Shown here in pieces: positions 1-9,517 of a stretch of 64,000 nucleotides of DNA. The first letter of the stretch is position 1, and each line of letters opens with the position of its first letter. The position numbers and the translations under genes are program-made. The stretch covers positions 248,001-312,000 of the forward strand of contig MU006805.1 of assembly GCA_010093635.1 (NCBI GenBank), read 5' to 3'. A model generated the notes under the pieces. That model was not told the DNA's origin. It searched no databases and saw only the letters and a list, made by a program, of their open reading frames with translations. Origin of the DNA: Massarina eburnea CBS 473.64 (lineage: Eukaryota; Ascomycota; Dothideomycetes; Pleosporales; Massarinaceae).

Positions 1-2
1 TC

Positions 3-212
3 ATCGACTGGGACACGGATAGCAGCGATCGAGGCTCTGGACAGAGTAATGTGAGCAGAAGACCAAACTCGGAATACGTGTTTCACAGGAGCAAAGTGAT
101 AAGTGTTCCAGAAGAGAGTTATTTAAGAGAGGGACAAGAAGAGTACTACAAGAAGTACTACCCACCGTTACCTAGTCCCAGAACACCTAAGAAACCCCCT
201 AGAAATTTCTAG
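3..212 (+). CDS. C-terminal fragment of an unrecognised protein, open at the left edge
   Basis: An open frame runs from the window edge to a TAG stop at 210-212, giving 69 residues. The fragment is hydrophilic and rich in Ser, Arg, Tyr and Pro. It ends in a basic proline-rich tail (PPLPSPRTPKKPPRNF) that contains SH3-ligand-like PxxP spacing. Codon use looks like real coding sequence: no stops, and Asp, Glu and Arg patches. Nothing in the fragment identifies a family. The gene body lies outside the window, so function cannot be assigned. Confidence 0.55.
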   Translation: MDWDTDSSDRGSGQSNVSRRPNSEYVFHRSKVISVPEESYLREGQEEYYKKYYPPLPSPRTPKKPPRNF

Positions 213-274
213 GTCTGGCGTTGAAATCGATGTAATGAAATTCTCGCGAATTTAGTTCAACTCTTCTTTCTGTG

Positions 275-357
275 GTCACGGTGTCTATCCCTTTGACCTA
301 TCTTGGCCCTTCACAGTCACGATGTCTACCCCTTTGACCCCATCTTAGCCTTTCACA
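275..357. repeat. Two-copy tandem repeat, unit about 41 bp
   Basis: Two adjacent imperfect copies occupy 275-315 and 316-357. Each starts gtcacg-tgtctaycccttt and ends in ttcaca. They lie about 60 bp past the stop of the left-edge gene, so they are probably in its 3' UTR or downstream flank. Differences between the copies are mostly transitions. Confidence 0.6.
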
Positions 358-1677
358 CCTCGCAATGCACTATACCATACTAGGCACGATCCATCGCGTA
401 GTGTTCCCAATGTGGATACCGCCGTTTCGCGCTTTCGTAGCGAGATCTAGCCACGCGTTTATGGAGTCCCCAAACGCATACCTAGATAATATTAATTTAT
501 TCCATGTATATATCGACCCTTGTCTATACAAGGAGGCTTATAGAACAGGCTTCTTAGGGAATCATTTCACTGCATGATTAGATCTGTGTAGCACCGATGA
601 AGCAATATCTTTATTTACTCCTAGTAGTGAGATAAACTTGTATAGCTTTTACTCTATTTACTGGTGTCGTGATAGTACAGCTTGAATATGGTGTGAGGGT
701 GTGTTACGAAGCGGGAGCATGTTGAAACGGCGTGAACTGGGATAAAACCCTACTATATTTTTCATCTTTTTGATGAAACCTTCACATACGACCATAGGAC
801 GATGAACACAGAGCTTCCCGTTCGCTCAGCTGTACTTAAGCATCGTACCGGCGGATTAGTAGTTAGGTGGGTGACCACTAGCGAATACCTGCTGTTGTAT
901 GTTTTTGCCTTTTTTTTGCGGAATTTTCGTTCCTTTTGTGGGACACCTGTTTTTATTTTTGCTGCTTTTGAAACACTGATTTCTGTTTTTTTTGCAATGT
1001 TAATACACGGAGAGTACAGAGAATTGATATTACCTCGCGTGGCAGTAGATTCCGTTGTAAGAGCTAGAAAGCCGGTTCAGTAGCCTAAGAGCATCTGCTA
1101 AATTGTACTAAAAACTTATAAGTTCATACCTACAGGTATCGGTACTCCGCAATTCTCAATTAGACAGTAGGTAGTAGAATGGAATAATACATGCTCCTTT
1201 GTAACGAGCGATGTGGCACGCGTAGTATCAAAGGAGACGTGTAGTTTTACACGAGTTCCATTTAAATAACGGAGGGTCAGGACATTGATTTATATTATGA
1301 TTAGAGCATCACTTTACAAAGATGTAGTAGTCGCGACATTAAGTGCTAAGACCGTACTTTAGATCAAATCGTCGCTCGGTAGTTGTAGTAGGCTGAAGCT
1401 TTGTCTATAAGACATAGCCGCGATGGATTATGCCATATGCGAGTTCGGGAGTGCTGCTCATGTGCAATAGCTCTGTTATAATAACAGGCTATACCTGTAA
1501 GCCTATAACTAGAGCGTCTACTATGCCTCGTGTAGCCGATCTAATAGTGTATATCCCAGACTCAAGGGCGGGTGTAAACACGTGAACGCTGAGAAGTAAG
1601 CACCAGTCAGCACTAGGCCAGGCCGCCTATGCCGCAGATATTAACCTCAGCCTATATGCTGACGTTCATAGGTACTT
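358..1677. other. Gene-free stretch between the left-edge gene and the P450 pseudogene
   Basis: Short open frames at 365-577 and 802-1083 have no recognisable domain and no coding-like composition. The sequence is AT-rich in places with many TA dinucleotides, in keeping with decayed intergenic DNA. I see no tRNA and no transposon ends. Confidence 0.5.
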
Positions 1678-1716
1678 TTGGTTTTGGTGGGCAACCTCTA
1701 CAGTGGAACCCTTGGG

Positions 1717-3222
1717 ATGGCCCCATTGCTTCGATACTATCCCTCACGACTAGCCATCTATTACCTCTTCTTCTATCCAATGTCCTCTAGCCCCGATGCC
1801 TTTTTTTGTCGCATTGGCATCTTGCCCTGCTTCTATCACGCATGCAAAGGTGATCGTCATTTCTGGATGTGGCAGAACTATCAGATATACGGTATGAACG
1901 CATGCAATAGCATTGTTACAACGAAAGATCTCACTTCATAATCAGACGACACATCCCCCGCGGGCCCCAATATAGTCCTCTTCGGCAGCCCTCGAGAATA
2001 CAACGACATCCATGGCATTCGTGCAAACATCAAGCGGGGACGCTTTTACAAAGCGTAGAAAGGCAACGAGTGCGATATCCAAAACATCAGCTCCATCGAG
2101 CCAGACATGCATGCCAAGAGGCGCAAACTTATCAATCTCATATTTACAGAACAGTCGCTCAAAGCTGCGCGTCCGTTGCTCGTTTCCCACATTAACTGAT
2201 AGATACAGTTGCTCATCAGCAACATTGAAAACGATGGCTGTTCTCCCTCCTGCCCCATATCGACTTGCTTAGACCAACTCATGTTCGACATCATAGGGAA
2301 CCTATGCTTTGGAAAGAATCTCGACATCAAAGAGCCCGGGGAGAACAAGCTAAATAATATCCCCCAATTGATCATGCAGCACGTATATCACTGCACTACA
2401 AACTATCTCAATCGCCCCTATTCGAACTCACCCTCTATCCCCAACCCCTAGGCCTCAACAAACTCATGCAACGCCCACGCAAGAAGCTCATCAACGAATA
2501 TAAATCCAGCGAGGAGAGTGTCGATACTCACATAGCATCCCACAAATCAGCCGCCTCGACCTCGTATCGTCAAGACATATTCTACTTCCTCCTCTCCGCA
2601 ATCGACCTAGATACCAACGCATCCGCCTTTTCCAACACCCGCCACAATCTCCTCAGCGACGACATTGACCGCATGATTTTCTATCGCGCGCATAATCCGC
2701 GCGTACTACCCAACCTCACTGCTACAATCCGCAATACATTCAGCTCCACCAACGGCATCTTCCTCAGCCCAAAATGAACTGCTTTTAAATACATACCTCT
2801 GTGCATGCATGCATTAACGAATCCCTCCACCTCTCCCACCACACCCCACCCCGTCCCCGGCGAGCTTCCCAGTGGCGCCACTATCGATGACCACGCCTAT
2901 CCCACCGGGACAAGAGTCGCCTGTGCGGTCCAGGTCATGGGACGCGACGCTTCCGTATACGGCGACGTGAACACATTGTATCGCGTCCAGTGATTCCTCC
3001 CACGCGAACTCCACCGCCGACATGTCGAACTTGAGGGAAGCGTTTCACTCTTTTTCTATCGGGACGATAAATTTCGCTGGGCTGAATCTGGTGGGTTTGG
3101 AAATGGGGATGTGGATGGCGAGGGTTGTGTGGGGTGTGGGGGTTAGACTTGCCGTGGGGTTGGGATTCGAAGATGTATTCCAACGTACCACCACAAGGAT
3201 TCTCTTAAGAATCAACAATTAA
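1717..3222 (+). pseudogene. Cytochrome P450 pseudogene, multiply broken
   Basis: Conceptual translation in shifting frames gives P450 blocks in the correct order. These are an N-terminal FYPMSSSPDAF segment (1762 onward), GPNIVLFGSPREYNDIHG (about 1960-2015), an FTEQSLKAARPLLVSH block (to 2196), MFDIIGNLCFGKNLDIKEPGEN (2281 onward), DIFYFLLSAIDLDT, the PGELP-GATIDDHAYPTGTRV meander (2850 onward) and a heme-loop region at 3043-3105. A plausible ancestral intron survives at 1892-1945 (GTATGA...CAG) and joins the first two blocks in frame. Damage includes a TAG at 2056 and a TGA at 2197 where Trp is expected, further frameshifts, loss of the I-helix oxygen-binding segment, and Phe (TTC, 3073-3075) in place of the heme-ligand Cys. 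The product cannot be a working P450. The Trp-to-stop changes fit RIP. The subfamily is uncertain. Confidence 0.85.
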
Positions 3223-3476
3223 CTATCAACTAAATAAACAAAAACAATCTTATTATTAAGCGCTACATTGCCATCGCGCAAACCATTCTATATCAACGCC
3301 CCAACTCCCAAAAAAGCAAGACTAAGAAGTAGAGAAAACAGTTTACCCAAAACATCGCATCCCTCCCATTCTCAACACCACGCTAACCCTGCACACCCTC
3401 AAAAAGCAATCATGATCAAAAGAGACAGGGAAAAAAAAGGCTGACCAGCACCCAAACATCCTCACAAATCCCCAAC

Positions 3477-6400
3477 TCACGCACCCATCCCCTGTCCATC
3501 CCTCTCCATACCCGCAGGCGCATTCCCCACCAACACCATCCTATCCGCCCTATCCTGCAGCGCCGAATCCAAATTCCCCCTCGTGCGCAACGGACTCGTA
3601 GCATCCGCTGCACTATCATCGACATCAAGTTCCTTCTCCTTCCTCTGGGGCGGGACACTCAACACACTAGCGCCATCATCCGCGCCCCCCGCCTCACCGA
3701 CCCTCTTCCTCCCCCCCTCCCCGTTATGCACCTCGATAGTGACATCCGTGTCCTTGGAATACACACGGAGTCCCACGACACAAATAGCGTTCCACGGATC
3801 ACGCTCGAACTCGTCTTCAGAGTCATCGTTATCGTACTCGTGGTCCGAAGGACCAAAGTCAGAGTCTCCGGAATCCGGGCCGTCGAGCTCAGAGTCCCAG
3901 GATGAGGATTCGTCGGAGAGGTACGACGGCGAGTATGCGCCTTGGCGGGCGCGGTGTGAACATACGCTCGTGCCGCGACCGTGGGTGACGGAGATGCCGG
4001 GTCTGACGCCGGGGATGGGGGAGAGGGTTGCGCGGCGTGAGGGGGTGGGGGACGGTTGTGTGGACCGGCGACCGTGTTGGCGGGGGGAGAGTGGATTTTG
4101 GGAGGGTGTGCCGGGACGGAATTCGTCGGATAGGGGGGTAGGGATGGGGGAGTCGGTTTGGCCGTTCTCGTTGTAGCCGTCGCGGCCGTTATAGCCGTCA
4201 CGGCCATTGTATCCATCGCGTCCATTGTAACCGTCACGGCCATTATAACCATCGCGTCCGTTGTAACCATCACGCCCGTTGTAGCCATCGCGGCCTTGGT
4301 AAGCATCAGCATGGTAACCGCCTCTACCCTCGAAACCTGCGGCGTTCTGGGTGTACCCGCCGCGACCTTCGAAAGCACTGGCTGCCGCATTGTAGCCATC
4401 ACGGCCTTTTTGGTAGCCTCCACGACTACCAAGGCTCCCGGAAGTTGGAGCTTGGGCGAGAGCTTCGGCCATGCTGCTGCCTTGGCCGGCATCACGGTTG
4501 TCTATTTGTGTCAGTATGTAGTTCCAAAATAGATAAAGTGGTACTTACAACTACCACGACTCTGTAAAGCACCAGGAAGAGTCGCATTGTATCCGTCTCT
4601 GCCCCGGTGATACCCACCTCGGCCAGCAAAGCCACCACTCGGGCTGGACGAACGTTCGCGCGTCATTTCAACACCACCAACACTGGCGGCTTTCTGATGA
4701 CGCGCAACAGATTGATGCAATGGCTTCGACTCTTCCGTATCGTACGGGCGATGCTCTTCTTCAACATTGATACCGAGACCCGTCGTGAGGTCCTCGAGCT
4801 TTGTCTGAATCTCTCGAATCTCCCTATTTTTCCCCTTGCCTTGCCGTGCAGCCTTCTTCTCAGCCCGGAGCTTGGCTTTCCGGATGAGCTTCTGGTGCTG
4901 CTCGTGGTGACGCTTCAGCTCCGACTTCTTCTTCTCAACCTTCTTCTCGCGCTCACGTCGTGCAATCTCCTTCTCCTGCGCTCGGAACTGGCCCTTGGCG
5001 TGTGCAAGATCGTATGAAAGGCCAATAGAGAGAAGCTTTTCGCGGCGCTTGTTGCAGTTGGCGCGAATAATCTCTTCAGGCGTGGGGTTGGGAAGTCTAG
5101 TCGCTTTGATCTTGAGAAGGACAGTGTAGTTGCCTGCGTCGAGATCTAGCTCGGTGGATACCGAACGCTTCATGAAATAGGCCGTGTTGCTGCGCACAAT
5201 GTACTCTTCCTCATCATCCTTGTGCAGACGGAACTGCAAGTTAAACTCGTACTGGCCTTCGAGACCCTGGAAGTAGCGATCGTCGAGCTGGCTCAAAACA
5301 ATCACGACGGAACTCGGCTTGGTCAGGTGGATGGCGAACTTGGTGTCGAGGTAGTCGACTGACCAAGGAACATTGACAGACGTCCACTGCTGTGAGACGG
5401 TCCACTCAGGTCCGAAAAGGCGAGTCCTGTCGAAATGCTGATAGTGCCTTAGGAGGTCGCGGTATGAGATCCAGAAAACACCATCATCGCCAAACTTGTG
5501 GTTCAGCTTCTGCATCCATTCCGGCGTCCACTCCTCCGAGCCATCGCTCCAGCGGCCGGTCCATTCGGTCTTGCCCCAGGGATTGCGCAGCTTGAGCAGT
5601 CTCTCCCCGTCGATTTCCCGGGCCTCCATAATAGAGTACGCATGCTTCTCTTGGATGCCCTTGCGCTGTCCATAAATACCACCCATCTGGCCGCAGCCAA
5701 ACAAGAAGGTCTTGTTGACATTGAGCAGTTCTTCGCGCCAGAATTTCTCCTTGTCAAGGATATCTGTCGCGAAAACCTCGGAGGTGAAACCACCCGTGAG
5801 GTCCTCGATGCCCTCACCTACGAAGCCACCGTTGATGGTGAAATAATCGCCATGCGCTTTCGCGTAGGCCTTTTCGAGTAGTGGCAGCCACGTCTCATTG
5901 GGGTCGCTGCACTGCGCAAAGTAGAGAGCCCTGGACCCTGTCTGCATGACTGTTCGATATTCGTCCTCGGGACTCTTTCGGTGGTTCAGCTCCAGCCATT
6001 GGTGTCGTCCCAGCGTGGCTTCATCGAAATCTTCCTTGATCAGGTATAGCTTATCGTCGATGACTTCCGATATCCATTCACCGTCTGTACGACGTCAGCG
6101 CATTTTCTAGTCCATGCAAGTCTCAGAGCCTTACCTCTGTGAAACACAAAACCGTATACGCCTACATCCTGGTCGCGTGCAACACACACCCTCTGTATCA
6201 AGCCATCTTTATTGCTTATGGTCGCAAGCGCTGACATCAACCAGCAGTCGCCGTCGTTTCCTTGCCGAACGTCGTTTGCGGTCGCGCCTTCGATGAAAAA
6301 CTGGGGATTCTCGAAAATATCCTGGCCGTGTTAGCTTGGTGTGACCCGGCGCAGCAGGGTTGTGGTGCATTACCTCGACCCTCTTGACAGACATGGGATT

Positions 6401-6859
6401 GAACTCGGTTGTGGTCTCATTCAGCGCCGTGAGACAGTCTGGGGGAATCTCGGGAAATTGCTGTGAGCGCTTGAAGTCGGCCTCGATGTCAAAGTGCGGA
6501 TCGCGGTACTTTTGGTTGAGTCGTCGGCTCTCTTTCACAATCTTGTCGACCTTTTTCCGGCATGATTCGACCGCTTCTTGATACGACTGGAGCGCATTCT
6601 GTCCGGGAATGGATCCCTTGGGTGCATATGCCGCGGCACGTTTGGCGTACAGGTTATCCGGCAGGATGGTAAACACCTTTCCTGGATGCTTGGTGGTGAA
6701 TCTGTCCCAGAACTGGTTGATACTCTTCTGGGGCGGTTGCTTCTTCACTCGCAGACGGCGGGGTTGCGACTGGGGAGCTTCGTTGACCATGCTGGGAGCC
6801 CTAGAGTGCGGCACAGTGGAGAGGTTTACCATGTCAAGGTTGGAGATTTGGGAGGCCAT
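3477..6859 (-). CDS. Calpain-type cysteine protease with a GRDGYN-repeat C-terminal tail
   Basis: This is a Ca2+-dependent cysteine protease of the calpain (C2) family. Four exons join cleanly: 6859-6374, 6321-6135, 6084-4549 and 4501-3477, giving 1077 residues. Every junction is GT-AG. The catalytic triad is visible: Cys188 in RQGNDGDCWLMSALATI, His372 in EKHAYSIMEAR and Asn392 in LLKLRNPWGKTEW. A calpain C2-like beta domain follows (about 460-560). Next come a Lys/Glu-rich predicted coiled coil (about 570-650), GRGGY/GRDGYN repeats, and an acidic, disordered, proline-rich end. Fungal calpains are often 700-1000 residues, so the length is at the high end because of this tail. I see no PalB-type MIT domain. 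The substrate is unknown. The start is the first ATG in frame, with no competing upstream exon seen. Confidence 0.9.
4170..4295 (-). repeat. 18-bp coding minisatellite, 7 units (GRDGYN)
   Basis: Seven head-to-tail 18-bp units inside the last calpain exon encode (GRDGYN)7. Third-base differences between units show that the protein repeat is kept while the DNA drifts. Related GRGGY and GRDGYN motifs occur singly on both sides (about 4300-4420 and 4580-4640). The tail is Gly/Tyr/Arg/Asn-rich, a low-complexity composition seen in proteins that self-associate. Confidence 0.9.
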
Positions 6860-8755
6860 TGTTAGTCCTTGGCCTGGCTGGTGGTGCTCAGGGGCAGAGG
6901 CAACTGAGATGGTTGAGCGATCTCCATTAGGGGCTCAATCTTCATTATAAACGGTTGGAGGTTGCAGAAGGAGGACGCCATCAGCCGCAGCAGCCATGAC
7001 GGCACACGCGCTGTGCTTTCGGCTGGTGTATTTTCAGCAACACCACGAGAAAATGGGTGGGGCGGTCAGACGCCTCGGTCTAGCCGCCAGTACCCCCGTC
7101 GATGGCCAAAGCGACGAATCAGAGTCCATCAGAGGAAGCGAATAAAACGAGTGAACGTGGGACGCTAGCCTCGAGATATCAAAAGGCAGACAAGGCATCA
7201 TCCCATCCCATCTGCGGTGGGCTGCGTATTCATCAGTCATTGCACGCTCTCGACAAATAACAGGGCAGACGTGAGAGATCGGGATGCAAGTAGTAGTCCG
7301 TGTCGTTCGTGCTCGGCGGACACCGTGACCTTGAACCCTGTCAGATCGATTTGGTAATGACAGTCTAACTGCAACTGGTAGAGCATGTCGGCCAGCCTGA
7401 CCGACTTCTGGTGCTCATACACAGTGACGGCCAACGGTTCTGGGAGGAAGCGTGGAGGTGAAAAAACGCCCACCGAGCAGCGCAGGGTGGTGCTGCATAA
7501 GATGCGGCCTCTGACTGGTATGCTGGGGCGGTGATGAATGGAAGCTTTGGCCCATGCAGTTGATAATAGGCGCATACTGGGTATTTCACCTATTCGAGCC
7601 AAATCAGACTCACCTGAAAATGGGAAAAGATATGCAGTCTTTTGGCCCCAGCTAGCTTCTAACAACCAGAAGAGGACATGGGTTCCAGACAAGCAACATG
7701 ATAGGCGCAAGCCTTCGATTAAGTAGACGTCATCAACGTGGGGGCCGTCTCTAGAGGTCGTTCGACGGCCGGAGTGGTGTAAGGAGGAAATGGGTACTTC
7801 TGTACCTGTCCTATCATTCAAGTTAAACCAAATACGCCTGAAAAGCTGGTACGAGGAAGGACTCCATACGAGAAAGCCACAGAACCCGAGTAACTCTCGT
7901 CCCACCCGATCTCCGGATAGTGAATGTCTCACCCATTCCCACAGCATCGGGATCTCACAAGGCCAAGCCCTATACCGTCCCTGCATAAGTTTCCGTCGTT
8001 CAATGACCTAAGGAGTCACTCGCTGAGCACCAGAAAACGCAAGAGACCGATTCGCCTTGTATTTATCTGACTCATAGATGCAGACGGTTTGCGTGCGGAG
8101 TTGGAAGAAACGGTTGCGAGCTGACGGTGGGTACCGTCCACAATTTAGAAAGCGGATCGGCAACCGTCCCGCCCGGCGTCTAAGCCATGTGTACTACTCA
8201 GCCCTATGTTGGTCTCCGGTCGACATCCAGCTAGAGAGCTCACCGTCGTTCGGGGAGTACGGACCAATCGGAGGCGCGCATCTGCGTGTGCCTGATAGAG
8301 GGCATATTGCAGGACACCCTTTGATTAGGTAGCAACGCCGCAACACGTGAAGAAATGACCTCGCTGGGAATGGATAATGTCCAGGGGATTGGGTCGCCAA
8401 TTGCAGACCCGGCATGTTGATGCCTGATGGATGGTAAAAAGGCATACGGCGAGGCTGCAAGGCTGACGATCAGCGGTGAGTCCTGCAAAGGATGCAGAGG
8501 GGCGGGCGATGTTACATCCATCCAATTGACCTTGTGCGAACTACGCGAGGCTGTATTTACGTCATCACGGTTGCTTAACCACCACCACCCTATTATTATA
8601 TCTTTTCCCGGCTGACGCTGAGATCTAAAACACGTGTGCCGCAATTTCACAGGAAGGGTCGGTCATGTGATCCGATACCTAGGAAACTATTTGGTCGACC
8701 CCGGGCCGGGATATTAATAATCCGTAGGCCAAGGCGCTAGGATCACACTACGGTA
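6860..8755. other. Intergenic region upstream of the calpain gene
   Basis: The first few hundred bases should hold the calpain promoter. A 249-codon open frame on the minus strand (7986-7237) has no domain, signal or coding-like composition, and I do not call it a gene. Several shorter overlapping frames on both strands near 8240-8650 are equally uninformative. I see no tRNA and no clear repeat before the hairpin at 8756. Confidence 0.45.
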
Positions 8756-8786
8756 CCCGGAGATAAGAGACTGTCCTATCTCCGGG
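8756..8786. repeat. Perfect 10-bp hairpin
   Basis: The arms cccggagata (8756-8765) and tatctccggg (8777-8786) are perfect reverse complements around an 11-base loop. The hairpin lies 11 bp left of the Fot1-like terminal repeat, so it may belong to the transposon flank. No run of T follows that would suggest an RNA polymerase III terminator. Confidence 0.6.
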
Positions 8787-8797
8787 CTCTCTACGTA

Positions 8798-9326
8798 CAG
8801 TAAAACTTCTCTATAAGCAACGCCTCGGTTGCAGAGGCTTGTTGCTTATAGCATGGGTATTGCTTATGTACAGTTTCTTAGTAATTTGTGTGTAAAAGTT
8901 ACAGAAAACTGTTGTTTTTAAACTATCTGTTAAAATAAAAGGCTGCTAGCGTCTTACTAGCTTATTAAGGCCTTTCCTATACAGAGAGAGTTAAGAATTA
9001 GTGAATTCTACAGAATTGAGGTTTTTTAGGAAGAATTTACGTGATTTAGGTCACGTGCTAGGTCACGTGTTAGGTCACGTGACTAAAATATAGTCACGTG
9101 ACCCGATTAGTCAGCATTAAATTCCGTCTTAACTAGTAATAGTTTACTTAAAATTACTAGATATTAACTAAATTAAGTATTGTTACAACCTAGTAATAAG
9201 TAAAACACGTAGCAGCGTCTTATTACTTTACTTATATCTAGTCCTAAGTAATTTTATATAGGAAAAATAATAGTAACGCTAACTTATTACTTATAATATA
9301 TGTATTACTTATAGCGTATAATTACT
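8798..9326. mobile_element. Fot1/pogo (Tc1-mariner)-like non-autonomous element or relic
   Basis: The left end cagtaaaacttctctataag (8798-8817) has the character of Fot1/pogo-type terminal inverted repeats in ascomycetes and is preceded by the expected TA (8796-8797). A subterminal fold-back (8811-8826 against 8834-8851) is also present. The right end is degraded. The reverse complement of about 9303-9326 matches the left end at roughly 17 of 24 positions, and TA follows at 9327-9328. The interior is AT-rich with no transposase frame. The left end is solid; the right boundary is inference. It could instead be a truncated element with no real right end. Confidence 0.5.
9051..9100. repeat. Array of four CACGTG palindromes
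   Basis: Four copies of tcacgtg lie at 9051, 9063, 9075 and 9094. The first three are direct copies of taggtcacgtg with 12-bp spacing; the last forms an inverted arm with the third (tcacgtgacta...tagtcacgtga). CACGTG is the core E-box bound by bHLH factors, but here it lies inside a transposon relic. A similar palindrome pair occurs at 33673-33690. Confidence 0.7.
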
Positions 9327-9361
9327 TAGGGCCTGTTTAGTAGACTCTTTATAATAGCTAC

Positions 9362-9517
9362 TGTTATAGCTTAGGCTACGCCTGCGCCTAAAGGATAAGG
9401 CTTAGTTAGCATAATAGAGTATATAGCCTTTAGATTGCCTTTAGGCCTCTCTTGTTATAAATATTTATATTCTTATTAATACTTATTACAGTTCTACTTT
9501 AAGGCTAGTCTATTACA
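9362..9517 (+). repeat. 5' LTR of the gypsy element
   Basis: The LTR starts TGTTATAGC and ends TATTACA, so it has the TG...CA ends of an LTR. It aligns with the 3' LTR over its full length with no indel. All differences are transitions, and most are CpA/TpG to TpA on one strand or the other. Confidence 0.88.

Noticed and set aside
365..1083. Open frames of 70 and 93 codons near the left edge
   Set aside because: No recognisable features and flanking sequence is AT-rich and intergenic in character.
7237..7986. 249-codon open frame on the minus strand
   Set aside because: No domain, signal peptide, intron structure or coding-like composition; high Trp/Cys/Ser content looks like chance translation of intergenic DNA.
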